From Halodesulfovibrio sp. (GTDB lineage: Bacteria > Desulfobacterota > Desulfovibrionia > Desulfovibrionales > Desulfovibrionaceae), in the NCBI GenBank assembly GCA_003252375.1, contig QKEJ01000038.1:1-64000 (forward strand): a stretch of 64,000 bases of DNA, written 5' to 3'. The notes under the pieces are model-generated. The model ran no database searches, was not told the origin of the DNA, and saw nothing but the letters and a program-made list of their open reading frames with translations. The stretch's first letter is position 1. Every line of letters starts with the position of its first letter. The translations under genes were made by a program, and so were the position numbers. Below are positions 54,124-62,386 of this stretch, piece after piece.

Positions 54124-55125
54124 CTACAGCGATGCGCCGACCATCTTGAGCAGACGGACCAGCTGGTTGGTGAAGCCGGCCTCGTTGTCATACCAGATGA
54201 TCAGCTTGACGAGGGTGCCGTCAATGACGCTGGTGCACAGGGCGTCCACAACGCCGCCGTGCGTGTCACCGATGTAGTCCACGGAGACAAGCGGGAGTTC
54301 CGAGTAGCCCATGTTGCCCTTCATGGGGCCTTCGGCGGCGGCCTTCAGCGCGGCATTCACCTCTTCGACGGTGGTCGACTTCTTGAGGCGGCAGGTAAGG
54401 TCCACGATGGAGCCGTCGGGGGTGGGAACACGGACGGACATGCCGTCGAGCTTGCCCTTGAGTTCGGGAATCACCAGACCCACGGCCTTGGCGGCACCGG
54501 TGGTGGTGGGAATCATGGACATGCATGCGGCGCGGGCACGGCGCAGGTCCTTCTGGGAGCCGTCAAGAATGCGCTGGCTCATGGTGTAGCTGTGGATGGT
54601 GGTCATCAGGCCGTGTTCCACGCCGAAGGTATCGTTCAGCACCTTGGCCGCGGGGGCCAGACAGTTTGTGGTGCAGGAGGCGTTGGAGATCACGTCGTGC
54701 TTGGCGGCATCGTAGATGTCGTCGTTTACGCCCATGACAATGGTGGCGTCCACGTCCTTGCCGGGAGCGGAGATGATCGCCTTTTTCGCACCGCAGGCAA
54801 GGTGGCCTGCCAGACCGTTACGGTCCTTGATGGTGCCGGTGGTTTCCACGGCGATATCCACGCCGTACTTGGCCCATTCCCACTCATTCTGCTTGCAGCG
54901 GGTTACGATCACCTGCGTGCCGTTGATCAGGAAACCCTGTTCGTTGGCAACGACGTCACCCGAAAAGGTGCCGTGCACGGAGTCGTACTTGAAGAGGTGG
55001 GCAAGGGATTCGTTGTCCGCACGGGCGTTGATAACGGCAATCTGCAGATCGGCGTCATCCGCCAGCAGTCTGAGCAAGTAGCGGCCGATGCGGCCGAATC
55101 CGTTAATACCAAGTTTTACAGCCAT
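54124..55125 (-). CDS. gap: Glyceraldehyde-3-phosphate dehydrogenase
   Basis: The 333-aa NAD-dependent enzyme makes 1,3-bisphosphoglycerate. NAD fold KLGINGFGRIGR with Asp-free KYDSVHGTF, catalytic Cys in SNASCTTNCLAP, phosphate-binding RRARAACMSMIPTTTGAA and C-terminal WYDNEAGF. AGGAG before ATG. It lies 18 bases after fba, so they form an operon. Confidence 0.97.
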   Translation of the reverse strand: MAVKLGINGFGRIGRYLLRLLADDADLQIAVINARADNESLAHLFKYDSVHGTFSGDVVANEQGFLINGTQVIVTRCKQNEWEWAKYGVDIAVETTGTIKDRNGLAGHLACGAKKAIISAPGKDVDATIVMGVNDDIYDAAKHDVISNASCTTNCLAPAAKVLNDTFGVEHGLMTTIHSYTMSQRILDGSQKDLRRARAACMSMIPTTTGAAKAVGLVIPELKGKLDGMSVRVPTPDGSIVDLTCRLKKSTTVEEVNAALKAAAEGPMKGNMGYSELPLVSVDYIGDTHGGVVDALCTSVIDGTLVKLIIWYDNEAGFTNQLVRLLKMVGASL

Positions 55126-55143
55126 CGTTCGTCTCCTGACCGA

Positions 55144-56067
55144 CTATATCTTGTTGGAACAACCCAGCACGTTCTTGATCTTGTGCTGGACCATAAGTTT
55201 CACAGCCTCGCGTGCGGGCTTGAGGTACTGGCGCGGGTCGAAGTGGGAAGGGTTTTCTGCAAGATACTTGCGGATAACGGCCGTCATGGCGAGACGGATG
55301 TCCGTATCAATGTTGATCTTGCATACGCCGAAGGTGGCTGCCTTGCGGAGCAGTTCTTCCGGCACGCCGGTGGCGGAACCGATGTCGCCGCCGTACTGAT
55401 TGGCCATCTTCACGAACTCCTGCGGTACGGAAGAGGAACCATGCAGCACGATGGGGAAATCGGGCAGCATGTTGGTGATCTTTTCCAGGCGATCGAAGTC
55501 GAGCTTGGCTTCGCCGGTGAACTTGTAGGCCCCGTGGCTGGTGCCGATGGCGATGGCGAGCGAGTCGCAGCCGGTGCGCTCAACGAATTCCACGGCCTGG
55601 TCGGGGTCGGTGTAGATGGAGTGCTCGGAGGAGACCTCGTCTTCCACACCCGCCAGACGGCCCAGTTCCGCTTCGACAACCACGCCCTTGTCATGGGCGT
55701 AGGCCACCACGCGCTTGGTCATTTCAATGTTTTCTTCGAAGCTCAGGTGCGAACCGTCAATCATGATCGAGGAGAATCCGCCGTCTATGCACGACTTGCA
55801 GATGTCGAAATCCTGCCCATGGTCCAGATGCAGGGCAATGGGAAGGTCGCTCTCAATAAGGGCGGCCTCGATCAGCTTGCGGATGTAAGCCTGACCGGCA
55901 TACTTGCGGGCGCCGGCGGAAACCTGAAGGATCAGGGGGGACTGCTCTTCAGTGGCGGCCTCCATGATACCCTGAATGATTTCCATATTGTTCACGTTGA
56001 AAGCGCCGACGGCGTAGCCTTCCTTGTAGGCTCGCGCAAACATTTCCCTAGTGCCGGTAAGGGGCAT
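55144..56067 (-). CDS. fba: Fructose-bisphosphate aldolase, class II
   Basis: The 307-aa zinc aldolase cleaves or forms fructose 1,6-bisphosphate. Zinc ligands: His pair in LHLDHGQDF, Glu in VVEAELGRLAG, His in GTSHGAYK and in VLHGSSS. ATG at 56067 with GGAGG is the start; the track's longer version is in the leader. First gene of fba-gap. Confidence 0.97.
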   Translation of the reverse strand: MPLTGTREMFARAYKEGYAVGAFNVNNMEIIQGIMEAATEEQSPLILQVSAGARKYAGQAYIRKLIEAALIESDLPIALHLDHGQDFDICKSCIDGGFSSIMIDGSHLSFEENIEMTKRVVAYAHDKGVVVEAELGRLAGVEDEVSSEHSIYTDPDQAVEFVERTGCDSLAIAIGTSHGAYKFTGEAKLDFDRLEKITNMLPDFPIVLHGSSSVPQEFVKMANQYGGDIGSATGVPEELLRKAATFGVCKINIDTDIRLAMTAVIRKYLAENPSHFDPRQYLKPAREAVKLMVQHKIKNVLGCSNKI

Positions 56068-56301
56068 ACATACCTCCAGAATTTGCGGACGTTGCGGTGC
56101 AATGGTGCCGAAATGTATCACTAAATGGCGTGCGCTGGCTGACACGCCTCTTGGCTTCACGATATGGGGTGGACGCAGCCTGACACAGGCATACTACCAC
56201 ACCCCGCCAACGAAGGCAGGAAGAGTTTACACATGTGTGTGCAGAAAATCAAAGGGGTTCATGCCTCTGGGAGGGCATGGGGGCATATTTCCCGGCCGTG
56301 C

Positions 56302-57069
56302 CTACTCCGGTGCGTTATCCATGTTGAGAACGGACAGCGCCTGCAGGGTGGCGTCGTCCGTGAACTCGAAACGCAGGGGCGTAAGGGTGATGTATCCCTC
56401 GGTCAGGAGGGCGCGGTCCGTACCCATGGCGACGGTTTCGGGCGGTATGACGCCGTTGAGCCACCAGTAGTCGGAACCACGGGGGTCCTTGCGGTGATCG
56501 TACCAGTCCTTCCACACGGCACTGGTCTGCGGGCAGACACGAAGTCCCTTGGCGTCCTTCATGGAGCAGGCCGGAAAGTTCAGATTGATCACGCATCGGG
56601 GCGGCAGGTTCGTCCACGGCATGTTGCCGATGAGGTCGGCGGCAAAGGCGGCCTGTGCGGTCAGGTCTTCCGGCCGGAAGTTGTCGTAGGAAACGGCAAT
56701 GGCGGGGTAGCCCATGTGCGCGCCTTCCGTGGCGGCGGAAACCGTGCCGGAGTAGAGAATGTCCGGGCCCACGTTGGCGCCGGCGTTGATGCCGGAAACC
56801 ACAATGTCGGGCTTATCGTCCACCAGGCATGTGAGTCCGAGTTTCATGCAGTCCACGGGGGTGCCGTAAACTCCCTTGCCCCGGAAACCGTTTTCGGAGA
56901 ATTCCTTGACGCGCAGCGGCATGGAAAGGGTCACGGCGTGCCCCACGGCGGATTGTTCGGTTACGGGCGCTATGCAGTGCACGGTGTGACCAGCGGCCAC
57001 GAGTGCCGCGTACAGGGCGCGCAGCCCCGGAGCCTGGATGCCGTCGTCGTTGGTAAGGGCGATGATCAT
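56302..57069 (-). CDS. surE: 5'/3'-nucleotidase SurE
   Basis: The 255-aa phosphatase begins MIIALTNDDGIQAPGLRAL, whose Asp-Asp pair binds the metal; the Ser/Asn ligands appear in APVTEQSAVGHAVT and VVSGINAGANVG; DILYSGTVSAATEG follows. It dephosphorylates nucleoside monophosphates. ATG at 57069, weak GGAAG box. Divergent from the YhaM-like gene. Confidence 0.95.
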   Translation of the reverse strand: MIIALTNDDGIQAPGLRALYAALVAAGHTVHCIAPVTEQSAVGHAVTLSMPLRVKEFSENGFRGKGVYGTPVDCMKLGLTCLVDDKPDIVVSGINAGANVGPDILYSGTVSAATEGAHMGYPAIAVSYDNFRPEDLTAQAAFAADLIGNMPWTNLPPRCVINLNFPACSMKDAKGLRVCPQTSAVWKDWYDHRKDPRGSDYWWLNGVIPPETVAMGTDRALLTEGYITLTPLRFEFTDDATLQALSVLNMDNAPE

Positions 57070-57249
57070 TATTCTTCCAGCATGGTTGCGGTATGTGGTG
57101 GCGCAGTGCATTCTCCATGTAAATCATGGATTGAAATTGACATCTGCGCAGAAAACAGGGAACGGTAACGTGAAACTTCACAATCCCGATGTCATCCGGC
57201 TCTCTGCGGAATGCGTTCCGCATTGCAGCCCCGTAGACCACCCTTTGAT

Positions 57250-58299
57250 ATGATGAACATGCAAAAAACTCAATTCATTCGCGACATCTCCGCCAACGAT
57301 GAGGTGCATTCCGTCTTTGCCCTGAGTCAGGCGACCCAGGGGCAGGCCAGAAACGGCCTTTTCTGGCGTCTGGTGTTGGCCGACGCCTCCGGGACCGTGG
57401 GGGCCAAGGTTTGGAGCCCACTCAGTCAGCAGTTTGCAGCGCTTGCGCCGGGCATGATGGTTGCCGTACGCGGCCGAGCTGCCACGTTCCGGGACCAGCT
57501 GGACGTGAACGTGGATGCCCTGCACATCCTTGGCGAAGAGGAACTGGCGGGCCTTGATATGGCCGACTTCATGCCTGCTTCCGAACGCCATCCCGACGAC
57601 ATGATGGAAGACCTGCTGCAACTGTGCCGCACCACCTTTACCCACAAGCCGTGGATGCGTTTCATCAAGGCCGTCTTCCGCGATGAGGAGATCGGGCTGC
57701 GCTTCAAGACCGCCGTGGGGGCCAAGCATCTGCACCACGCCTTTGCCGGCGGACTGCTTGAGCACACCCTGTCCGTGAGTCAGCTCTGCATGCGCCTGTG
57801 CGACCATTACCCGGAACTGGACCGGCAGGTGCTGCTTGCCGGGGCCATCTTCCATGACATGGGCAAGGCGTGGGAACTTTCCGGCGGTATCGCCAACGAC
57901 TACACGGACGAGGGACGTCTTATCGGGCATATCAGCATCGGTCTTGAAAAGGCCGAGCCCTATCTGGTCAAGTCCGGTCTGGACCCCGCCCTGGTCATGC
58001 ATTTCAAGCACCTCGTGCTGGGCCATCATGGCACCAAGGAATGGGGATCACCCGTTCTGCCCGCCACGCCCGAAGCCATGGTGCTGCACTACGCGGACAA
58101 CATCGACGCCAAGCTCGCCCAGACCCGCAGCCTGTTTGCCGATCTGGGAGAGGTGGATACAGGCTGGACGCCGTTCCAGCCCACGTTGGGACGCCAGATG
58201 TACAAGCCCGCCCGGACTCCGGAACCGGAAGCATCCGAAAACGCCAAACGCGAGACCGTTCGCGATACGCACAAGGACGATCAATGTTCATTACTCTAG
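57250..58299 (+). CDS. YhaM-like 3'-5' exoribonuclease (OB-HD domains)
   Basis: A 349-aa protein with an N-terminal OB fold ([23 protein letters not shown]) and an HD domain: [41 protein letters not shown] and [10 protein letters not shown]. This order matches YhaM/CBF1 exonucleases. Three ATGs stand close together (57250, 57253, 57259) and no clear ribosome-binding site exists; I use the first. Its 3' end overlaps tmk by 16 bases. Confidence 0.87.
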   Translation: MMNMQKTQFIRDISANDEVHSVFALSQATQGQARNGLFWRLVLADASGTVGAKVWSPLSQQFAALAPGMMVAVRGRAATFRDQLDVNVDALHILGEEELAGLDMADFMPASERHPDDMMEDLLQLCRTTFTHKPWMRFIKAVFRDEEIGLRFKTAVGAKHLHHAFAGGLLEHTLSVSQLCMRLCDHYPELDRQVLLAGAIFHDMGKAWELSGGIANDYTDEGRLIGHISIGLEKAEPYLVKSGLDPALVMHFKHLVLGHHGTKEWGSPVLPATPEAMVLHYADNIDAKLAQTRSLFADLGEVDTGWTPFQPTLGRQMYKPARTPEPEASENAKRETVRDTHKDDQCSLL

Positions 58300-58925
58300 A
58301 AGGCACGGAAGGGTCGGGCAAGAGCACCGTCCTGGAACGGCTGAAGAACTGGCTCATGGAAGAGGGACACGGCGTGGTCCTTACGCGTGAGCCCGGAGGC
58401 AGCCGTCTGGGAAGAACCCTGCGTTCCATCCTGCTGGACATTGCCAGCAAGGACCTGACCGGCGAGGCCGAACTCTTCCTCTATCTTGCGGACAGGGCCC
58501 AGCACGTGCAGCAGGTCATCCGCCCGGCGCTGGACGAAGGCATGCTGGTGCTCTGCGACCGGTATGCCGACTCCACCGTCGTCTATCAGGGCTACGGGCG
58601 GGGGCTGGACCCCAAGCTGCTGCATCAGTTCAACGAGGTTGCCGTTCGTGGCCTGTGGCCGGACCTGACGCTGCTTCTGGACATTGACCCGGAAATCGGC
58701 CTCAAGCGCGCCATGTCCCGCAATCTGGCCGAAGGAATATGCAACACGGAAGGACGGTTCGAGGCCGAAGCCATGCCGTTCCACCACAGGATTCGCGACG
58801 GATACCTTGCCTGGGCCGCCGTGAACCGATCCCGGTTTGCCATTATTGATGCCTCCAAGTCCCCGGATGAGGTTTTTGAGCAGGTTACGGCTGCGGTACA
58901 GGCGAAGCTGACGCAGGCTTCCTAG
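58284..58925 (+). CDS. tmk: Thymidylate kinase
   Basis: The 213-aa kinase makes dTDP from dTMP. P-loop [17 protein letters not shown] motif [20 protein letters not shown] and TREPGG are present; the LID region reads [21 protein letters not shown] at 58284 with AAGGA. Overlaps the YhaM-like gene, so coupled. The ORF track start is earlier and wrong. Confidence 0.96.
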   Translation: MFITLEGTEGSGKSTVLERLKNWLMEEGHGVVLTREPGGSRLGRTLRSILLDIASKDLTGEAELFLYLADRAQHVQQVIRPALDEGMLVLCDRYADSTVVYQGYGRGLDPKLLHQFNEVAVRGLWPDLTLLLDIDPEIGLKRAMSRNLAEGICNTEGRFEAEAMPFHHRIRDGYLAWAAVNRSRFAIIDASKSPDEVFEQVTAAVQAKLTQAS

Positions 58926-58979
58926 GCACGGCGTGTTACCACGGGCTTCCCTGCAGGATGCCCGAAGCGGAGTGACGGT

Positions 58980-60299
58980 ATGTTGCAGGCAGACAAGTCG
59001 CTAGGTGTCATCTTCTTTCCCGCGTTCGACTGGGCCATCAGCCCCACGCACCCCGAGCGCGAGGAGCGTCTGCTGTACACGCAGGACCAGCTGCGCGAGG
59101 AGGGCCTCTTCGACATAGAGGGCATCACGGAACACAAGCCTCTCATCGCCACCCGCGAGGATGTGGAGCGCGTGCATTTCTGCATTCCCGATGTCTCGAC
59201 GGTCTGCACCAAATCCCATCTGATTTCGGCGGGCGGGGCCATTCGGGCTGCACAGCTGGTCATGGAAAAGGAGGCCGACAAGGCCTTTGCGCTGGTGCGT
59301 CCTCCCGGGCATCACGCCATGCGGGTGGTGCACGGCAACCGCGGCTTCTGCAACGTGAACATTGAAGCCGTCATGATCGAACACATCCGGGAAAAGTACG
59401 GCCCCCTGCGCGTGGCCATCGTGGATACGGACTGTCATCACGGCGATGGCACTCAGGATATCTACTGGCATGATTGGAACACCCTGTTCATCTCCATCCA
59501 TCAGGACGGGCGTACCCTGTACCCGGGAACGGGATTTCCCATCGAGATGGGCGGTCCCAACGCTCTTGGCAGGACCCTGAACATTCCGCTGCCGCCCAAT
59601 ACCTCCGACAGGGGATTCCTGCATGTGATCGACAATCTGGTGCTGCCCGTGCTGGAGGACTTCAAGCCAGACCTGATCATCAATTCCGCCGGGCAGGACA
59701 ACCACTATTCCGACCCCATCACCAACATGAACCTCTCGGCGCGCGGGTATGCCCAGCTCAACCAGAAGCTCAACCCGGACATTGCCGTGCTTGAAGGCGG
59801 CTATGCCATACAGGGAGCCTTGCCCTACGTGAATCTCGGCATCTGCCTTGCCATGGCCGGACTGGACTATTCGCATGTGGCGGAGCCGGACTACGATCCC
59901 GCAGCCATCGAACAGAGCCCGCAGGTTACGGCCTACATCGAGAAGCTGTGCGAGGAGATGCTTCATCTCTACCGCAATCCGCCCGCGCTTCCCAAGCAGG
60001 GCGAAGTGAGCGGGGAGTTCTTCGTCCGCACCAAGGATGTCTATTACGACACGGACAACATCAGCGAGAGCCAGGTGGAGTCCGTGGTCATGTGTCCGGA
60101 CTGTTCCGGCACCCTCAAAGTGGAAACATGGTCCACCGTGAATCCCCTGAGCGTGGGCATCCAGATTCCCATCGACGCCTGCGACCGGTGCGTCGGGCTG
60201 GGCCATCGCCTGCTTGAGGAGGCGCACGTGAAGGGGAATTATCGCTACATCCAATGCATCAACCGCAAGGAAAAGCAGTACACTCATTATGGATTCTAG
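58980..60299 (+). CDS. Histone deacetylase superfamily protein with C-terminal Cys pairs
   Basis: The 439-aa protein has the HDAC catalytic set: VRPPGHHAM (tandem His), DTDCHHGDGTQ (zinc Asp and His), SAGQDNHYSD (second zinc Asp) and LEGGYA. The last ~80 residues are outside the usual fold and carry CPDCSG and CDRCVG pairs plus a further Cys, like a zinc ribbon. Such enzymes remove acyl groups from lysines or polyamines. Its stop overlaps the next gene. Target unknown. Confidence 0.88.
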   Translation: MLQADKSLGVIFFPAFDWAISPTHPEREERLLYTQDQLREEGLFDIEGITEHKPLIATREDVERVHFCIPDVSTVCTKSHLISAGGAIRAAQLVMEKEADKAFALVRPPGHHAMRVVHGNRGFCNVNIEAVMIEHIREKYGPLRVAIVDTDCHHGDGTQDIYWHDWNTLFISIHQDGRTLYPGTGFPIEMGGPNALGRTLNIPLPPNTSDRGFLHVIDNLVLPVLEDFKPDLIINSAGQDNHYSDPITNMNLSARGYAQLNQKLNPDIAVLEGGYAIQGALPYVNLGICLAMAGLDYSHVAEPDYDPAAIEQSPQVTAYIEKLCEEMLHLYRNPPALPKQGEVSGEFFVRTKDVYYDTDNISESQVESVVMCPDCSGTLKVETWSTVNPLSVGIQIPIDACDRCVGLGHRLLEEAHVKGNYRYIQCINRKEKQYTHYGF

Positions 60300-61527
60300 A
60301 TACGTCCGTCCGTTCGTCCGTTGTCTTGTCGCTTGCGCTCTGTGCTCTGCCATGCTCCTGTCTGCCGTCGCCGGGGCAATGGCGGTAAAACGTCCCGATG
60401 TGGGGGCACTGCAGGGCGTTGCCGAAGCGGCGCAGTGGGAGTCCCTCAAGGAGCAGGCCACAGCGGACTCGCAATCCGACATGCTCACCGACAAGGAATT
60501 GGCGCAGGCATTTACCTATCTCGCCCTTGCCGAACTGAATCTCGACAGCCCCGGCCCGGCACTGGATGCTGCCGACCGGAGCGTTTCCCTTGATGATACG
60601 AACGCCCGTGGGTGGCTCATGCGCGGTTCCGCCTACATGATGCTGCGTCAGCTTGCGCCGGCCGAGGAAGATTTCAACAAGGCCCTGCATCTGGAACCCG
60701 GCATGTGGGAAGCGGCCCGAAACCTCGCCGAGGTGCAGCTGGCGCGGGGCGACCTGCCTGCCGCACTGGACTGGTTCGCCAAGGCCGTGGGACTTGCCCC
60801 GCAGAATGCGGACCTTGGCATGGAGTACGGGTTGCTCCTGCATACCTACGGGTTGCACGCCAAGGCCGAGCAGGTACTCACCGATACCATCGTGGTGGCA
60901 CAGGATTCCCCGGCGCTCTTCAACAACCGGGGCATGGTGCGCCTTGCCCTTGACCACTACGACGACGCCCTGTCCGATTTTTCCCGGGCCATTGTGCTTG
61001 ATCCCGGCAATGCCGAAGCGCTGGTGAACCGGGGGAATGTGCTGCGTGCCTTCAAGCGATACGATGATTCTCTAGCCGATTTTACGGCCGGCATCTCTGC
61101 CCATCCCGATTCGATCAAGCTGCTGATTGGCCGGGCCTATACCTTGGTCGCCATGGGCCGGTACACGGATGCCGCCACGGATATGAATTCGGCCTACACC
61201 CTCGGCAATGTGGATCCCTATGTGCTTAACGAAGTGGCCTGGTTCCTTGCCACCTGCCCGCAGGATGATATCCGGGACGGCAACAGGGCCGTGCGGCTGT
61301 CCAGGGAGGCCATCGGGCTGGTGCCGAATCCGGTGCCCGGATACTACGATACCCTGGCCGCCGCCTATGCTGCGGACGGGATGTTCGCCGATGCCATTGA
61401 AGTCCAGACGCAGGCCTTGTCGCTCGGCAGGAGAGCCGGCCTGACGGAACCGCAGCTCAAGGAATGGCAGGAGCGTCTTGAAGGGTACGAGCAGAAGATT
61501 CCCTATCATATCCCCCCGCAGCAATAG
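60289..61527 (+). CDS. Secreted TPR-repeat protein (412 aa)
   Basis: A signal peptide (CLVACALCSAMLLSAVAGAMA) is followed by about eight TPR units (WLMRGSAYMMLRQLAPAEEDFNKALHLEPG and similar). Periplasmic scaffold, no catalytic domain. The ATG lies inside the 3' end of the deacetylase gene (11-base overlap), so both are in one operon. Partner unknown. Confidence 0.85.
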   Translation: MDSRYVRPFVRCLVACALCSAMLLSAVAGAMAVKRPDVGALQGVAEAAQWESLKEQATADSQSDMLTDKELAQAFTYLALAELNLDSPGPALDAADRSVSLDDTNARGWLMRGSAYMMLRQLAPAEEDFNKALHLEPGMWEAARNLAEVQLARGDLPAALDWFAKAVGLAPQNADLGMEYGLLLHTYGLHAKAEQVLTDTIVVAQDSPALFNNRGMVRLALDHYDDALSDFSRAIVLDPGNAEALVNRGNVLRAFKRYDDSLADFTAGISAHPDSIKLLIGRAYTLVAMGRYTDAATDMNSAYTLGNVDPYVLNEVAWFLATCPQDDIRDGNRAVRLSREAIGLVPNPVPGYYDTLAAAYAADGMFADAIEVQTQALSLGRRAGLTEPQLKEWQERLEGYEQKIPYHIPPQQ

Positions 61528-61546
61528 CCAATATTCAGGAGAAAAT

Positions 61547-62263
61547 ATGTCCCGCAAGAATGATCCGAAGAAGGTTGTCATAGATACCCGTGTGGTCACC
61601 GCAAAGACGGACGGCCCGGTCGATACGTACTGGGCGTTGCGCCTTGCCGACGTGAAGCAGGCGTTGGAGGCAAATAATTTCGAGGTGTATGTGGCCGATT
61701 CGGCCAAGGCCGCCGGGGAACTGTTTCTCGGGACCATCCTGCCGACGCTGAAGGATGCCAAGACGGTTTCCTTTGGCGGTTCCAGAACGCTTGTGGATAC
61801 GGGCATCGTGGAGGCCGTGCGGGAGAATGCGGCCCTGGAGGTCATCGACACCTTCGATTCCTCGCTGTCACGCGAGGAGGTGCTGGCCCGTCGCAGGCTT
61901 TCCCTGCTGGCAGACGTGTTCCTGACCGGCACCAATGCCGTCACGGAGTGCGGCAAGCTGGTCAATCTGGACATGATCGGCAACCGCGTGGGCGGCATCA
62001 ACTACGGGCCGAACCACGTGGTGCTCTTCATCGGGCGGAACAAGATCGTGGACACGGTGCAGGACGCCATGGCCCGCATCAAGGAATACGTGGCTCCGGT
62101 CAACGCCATGCGCCTGAACAAGAATACTCCGTGCAGGCAGACCTCGCGCTGCATGGACTGTTCTAGCCCGGACCGGATCTGCAATGTCTGGACGATTACG
62201 GAGAAATCCTTCCCCAAGGGACGGATACGCATAGTGCTGATAAATGAGGAGGCCGGATACTAG
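61547..62263 (+). CDS. LUD-domain protein (lactate-utilisation/DUF162 family)
   Basis: A 238-aa protein: N-terminal WALRLADVKQALEANNFEVYVAD, central VSFGGSRTLVDTGIVEAV and FLTGTNAVTECGKLVNLDMIGNRVGG, typical of LUD. The C-terminus has CRQTSRCMDCSSPDRIC, a four-Cys cluster that may hold iron-sulfur. Family members work in L-lactate oxidation (LutBC) or unknown processes; no lutA/lutB are adjacent. CAGGAG before ATG; 19 bases after the TPR gene. Confidence 0.87.
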   Translation: MSRKNDPKKVVIDTRVVTAKTDGPVDTYWALRLADVKQALEANNFEVYVADSAKAAGELFLGTILPTLKDAKTVSFGGSRTLVDTGIVEAVRENAALEVIDTFDSSLSREEVLARRRLSLLADVFLTGTNAVTECGKLVNLDMIGNRVGGINYGPNHVVLFIGRNKIVDTVQDAMARIKEYVAPVNAMRLNKNTPCRQTSRCMDCSSPDRICNVWTITEKSFPKGRIRIVLINEEAGY

Positions 62264-62386
62264 CCGGGTACTGACCGGACACCAGCGCCTGTGGCACCCG
62301 ATGCCATGTTCGCTCCGCGGGAGAACGATTCGGTCCAGACGGCCCATGCCGTGATGCAGTAACCATTCACCACCGGACGGAGAACC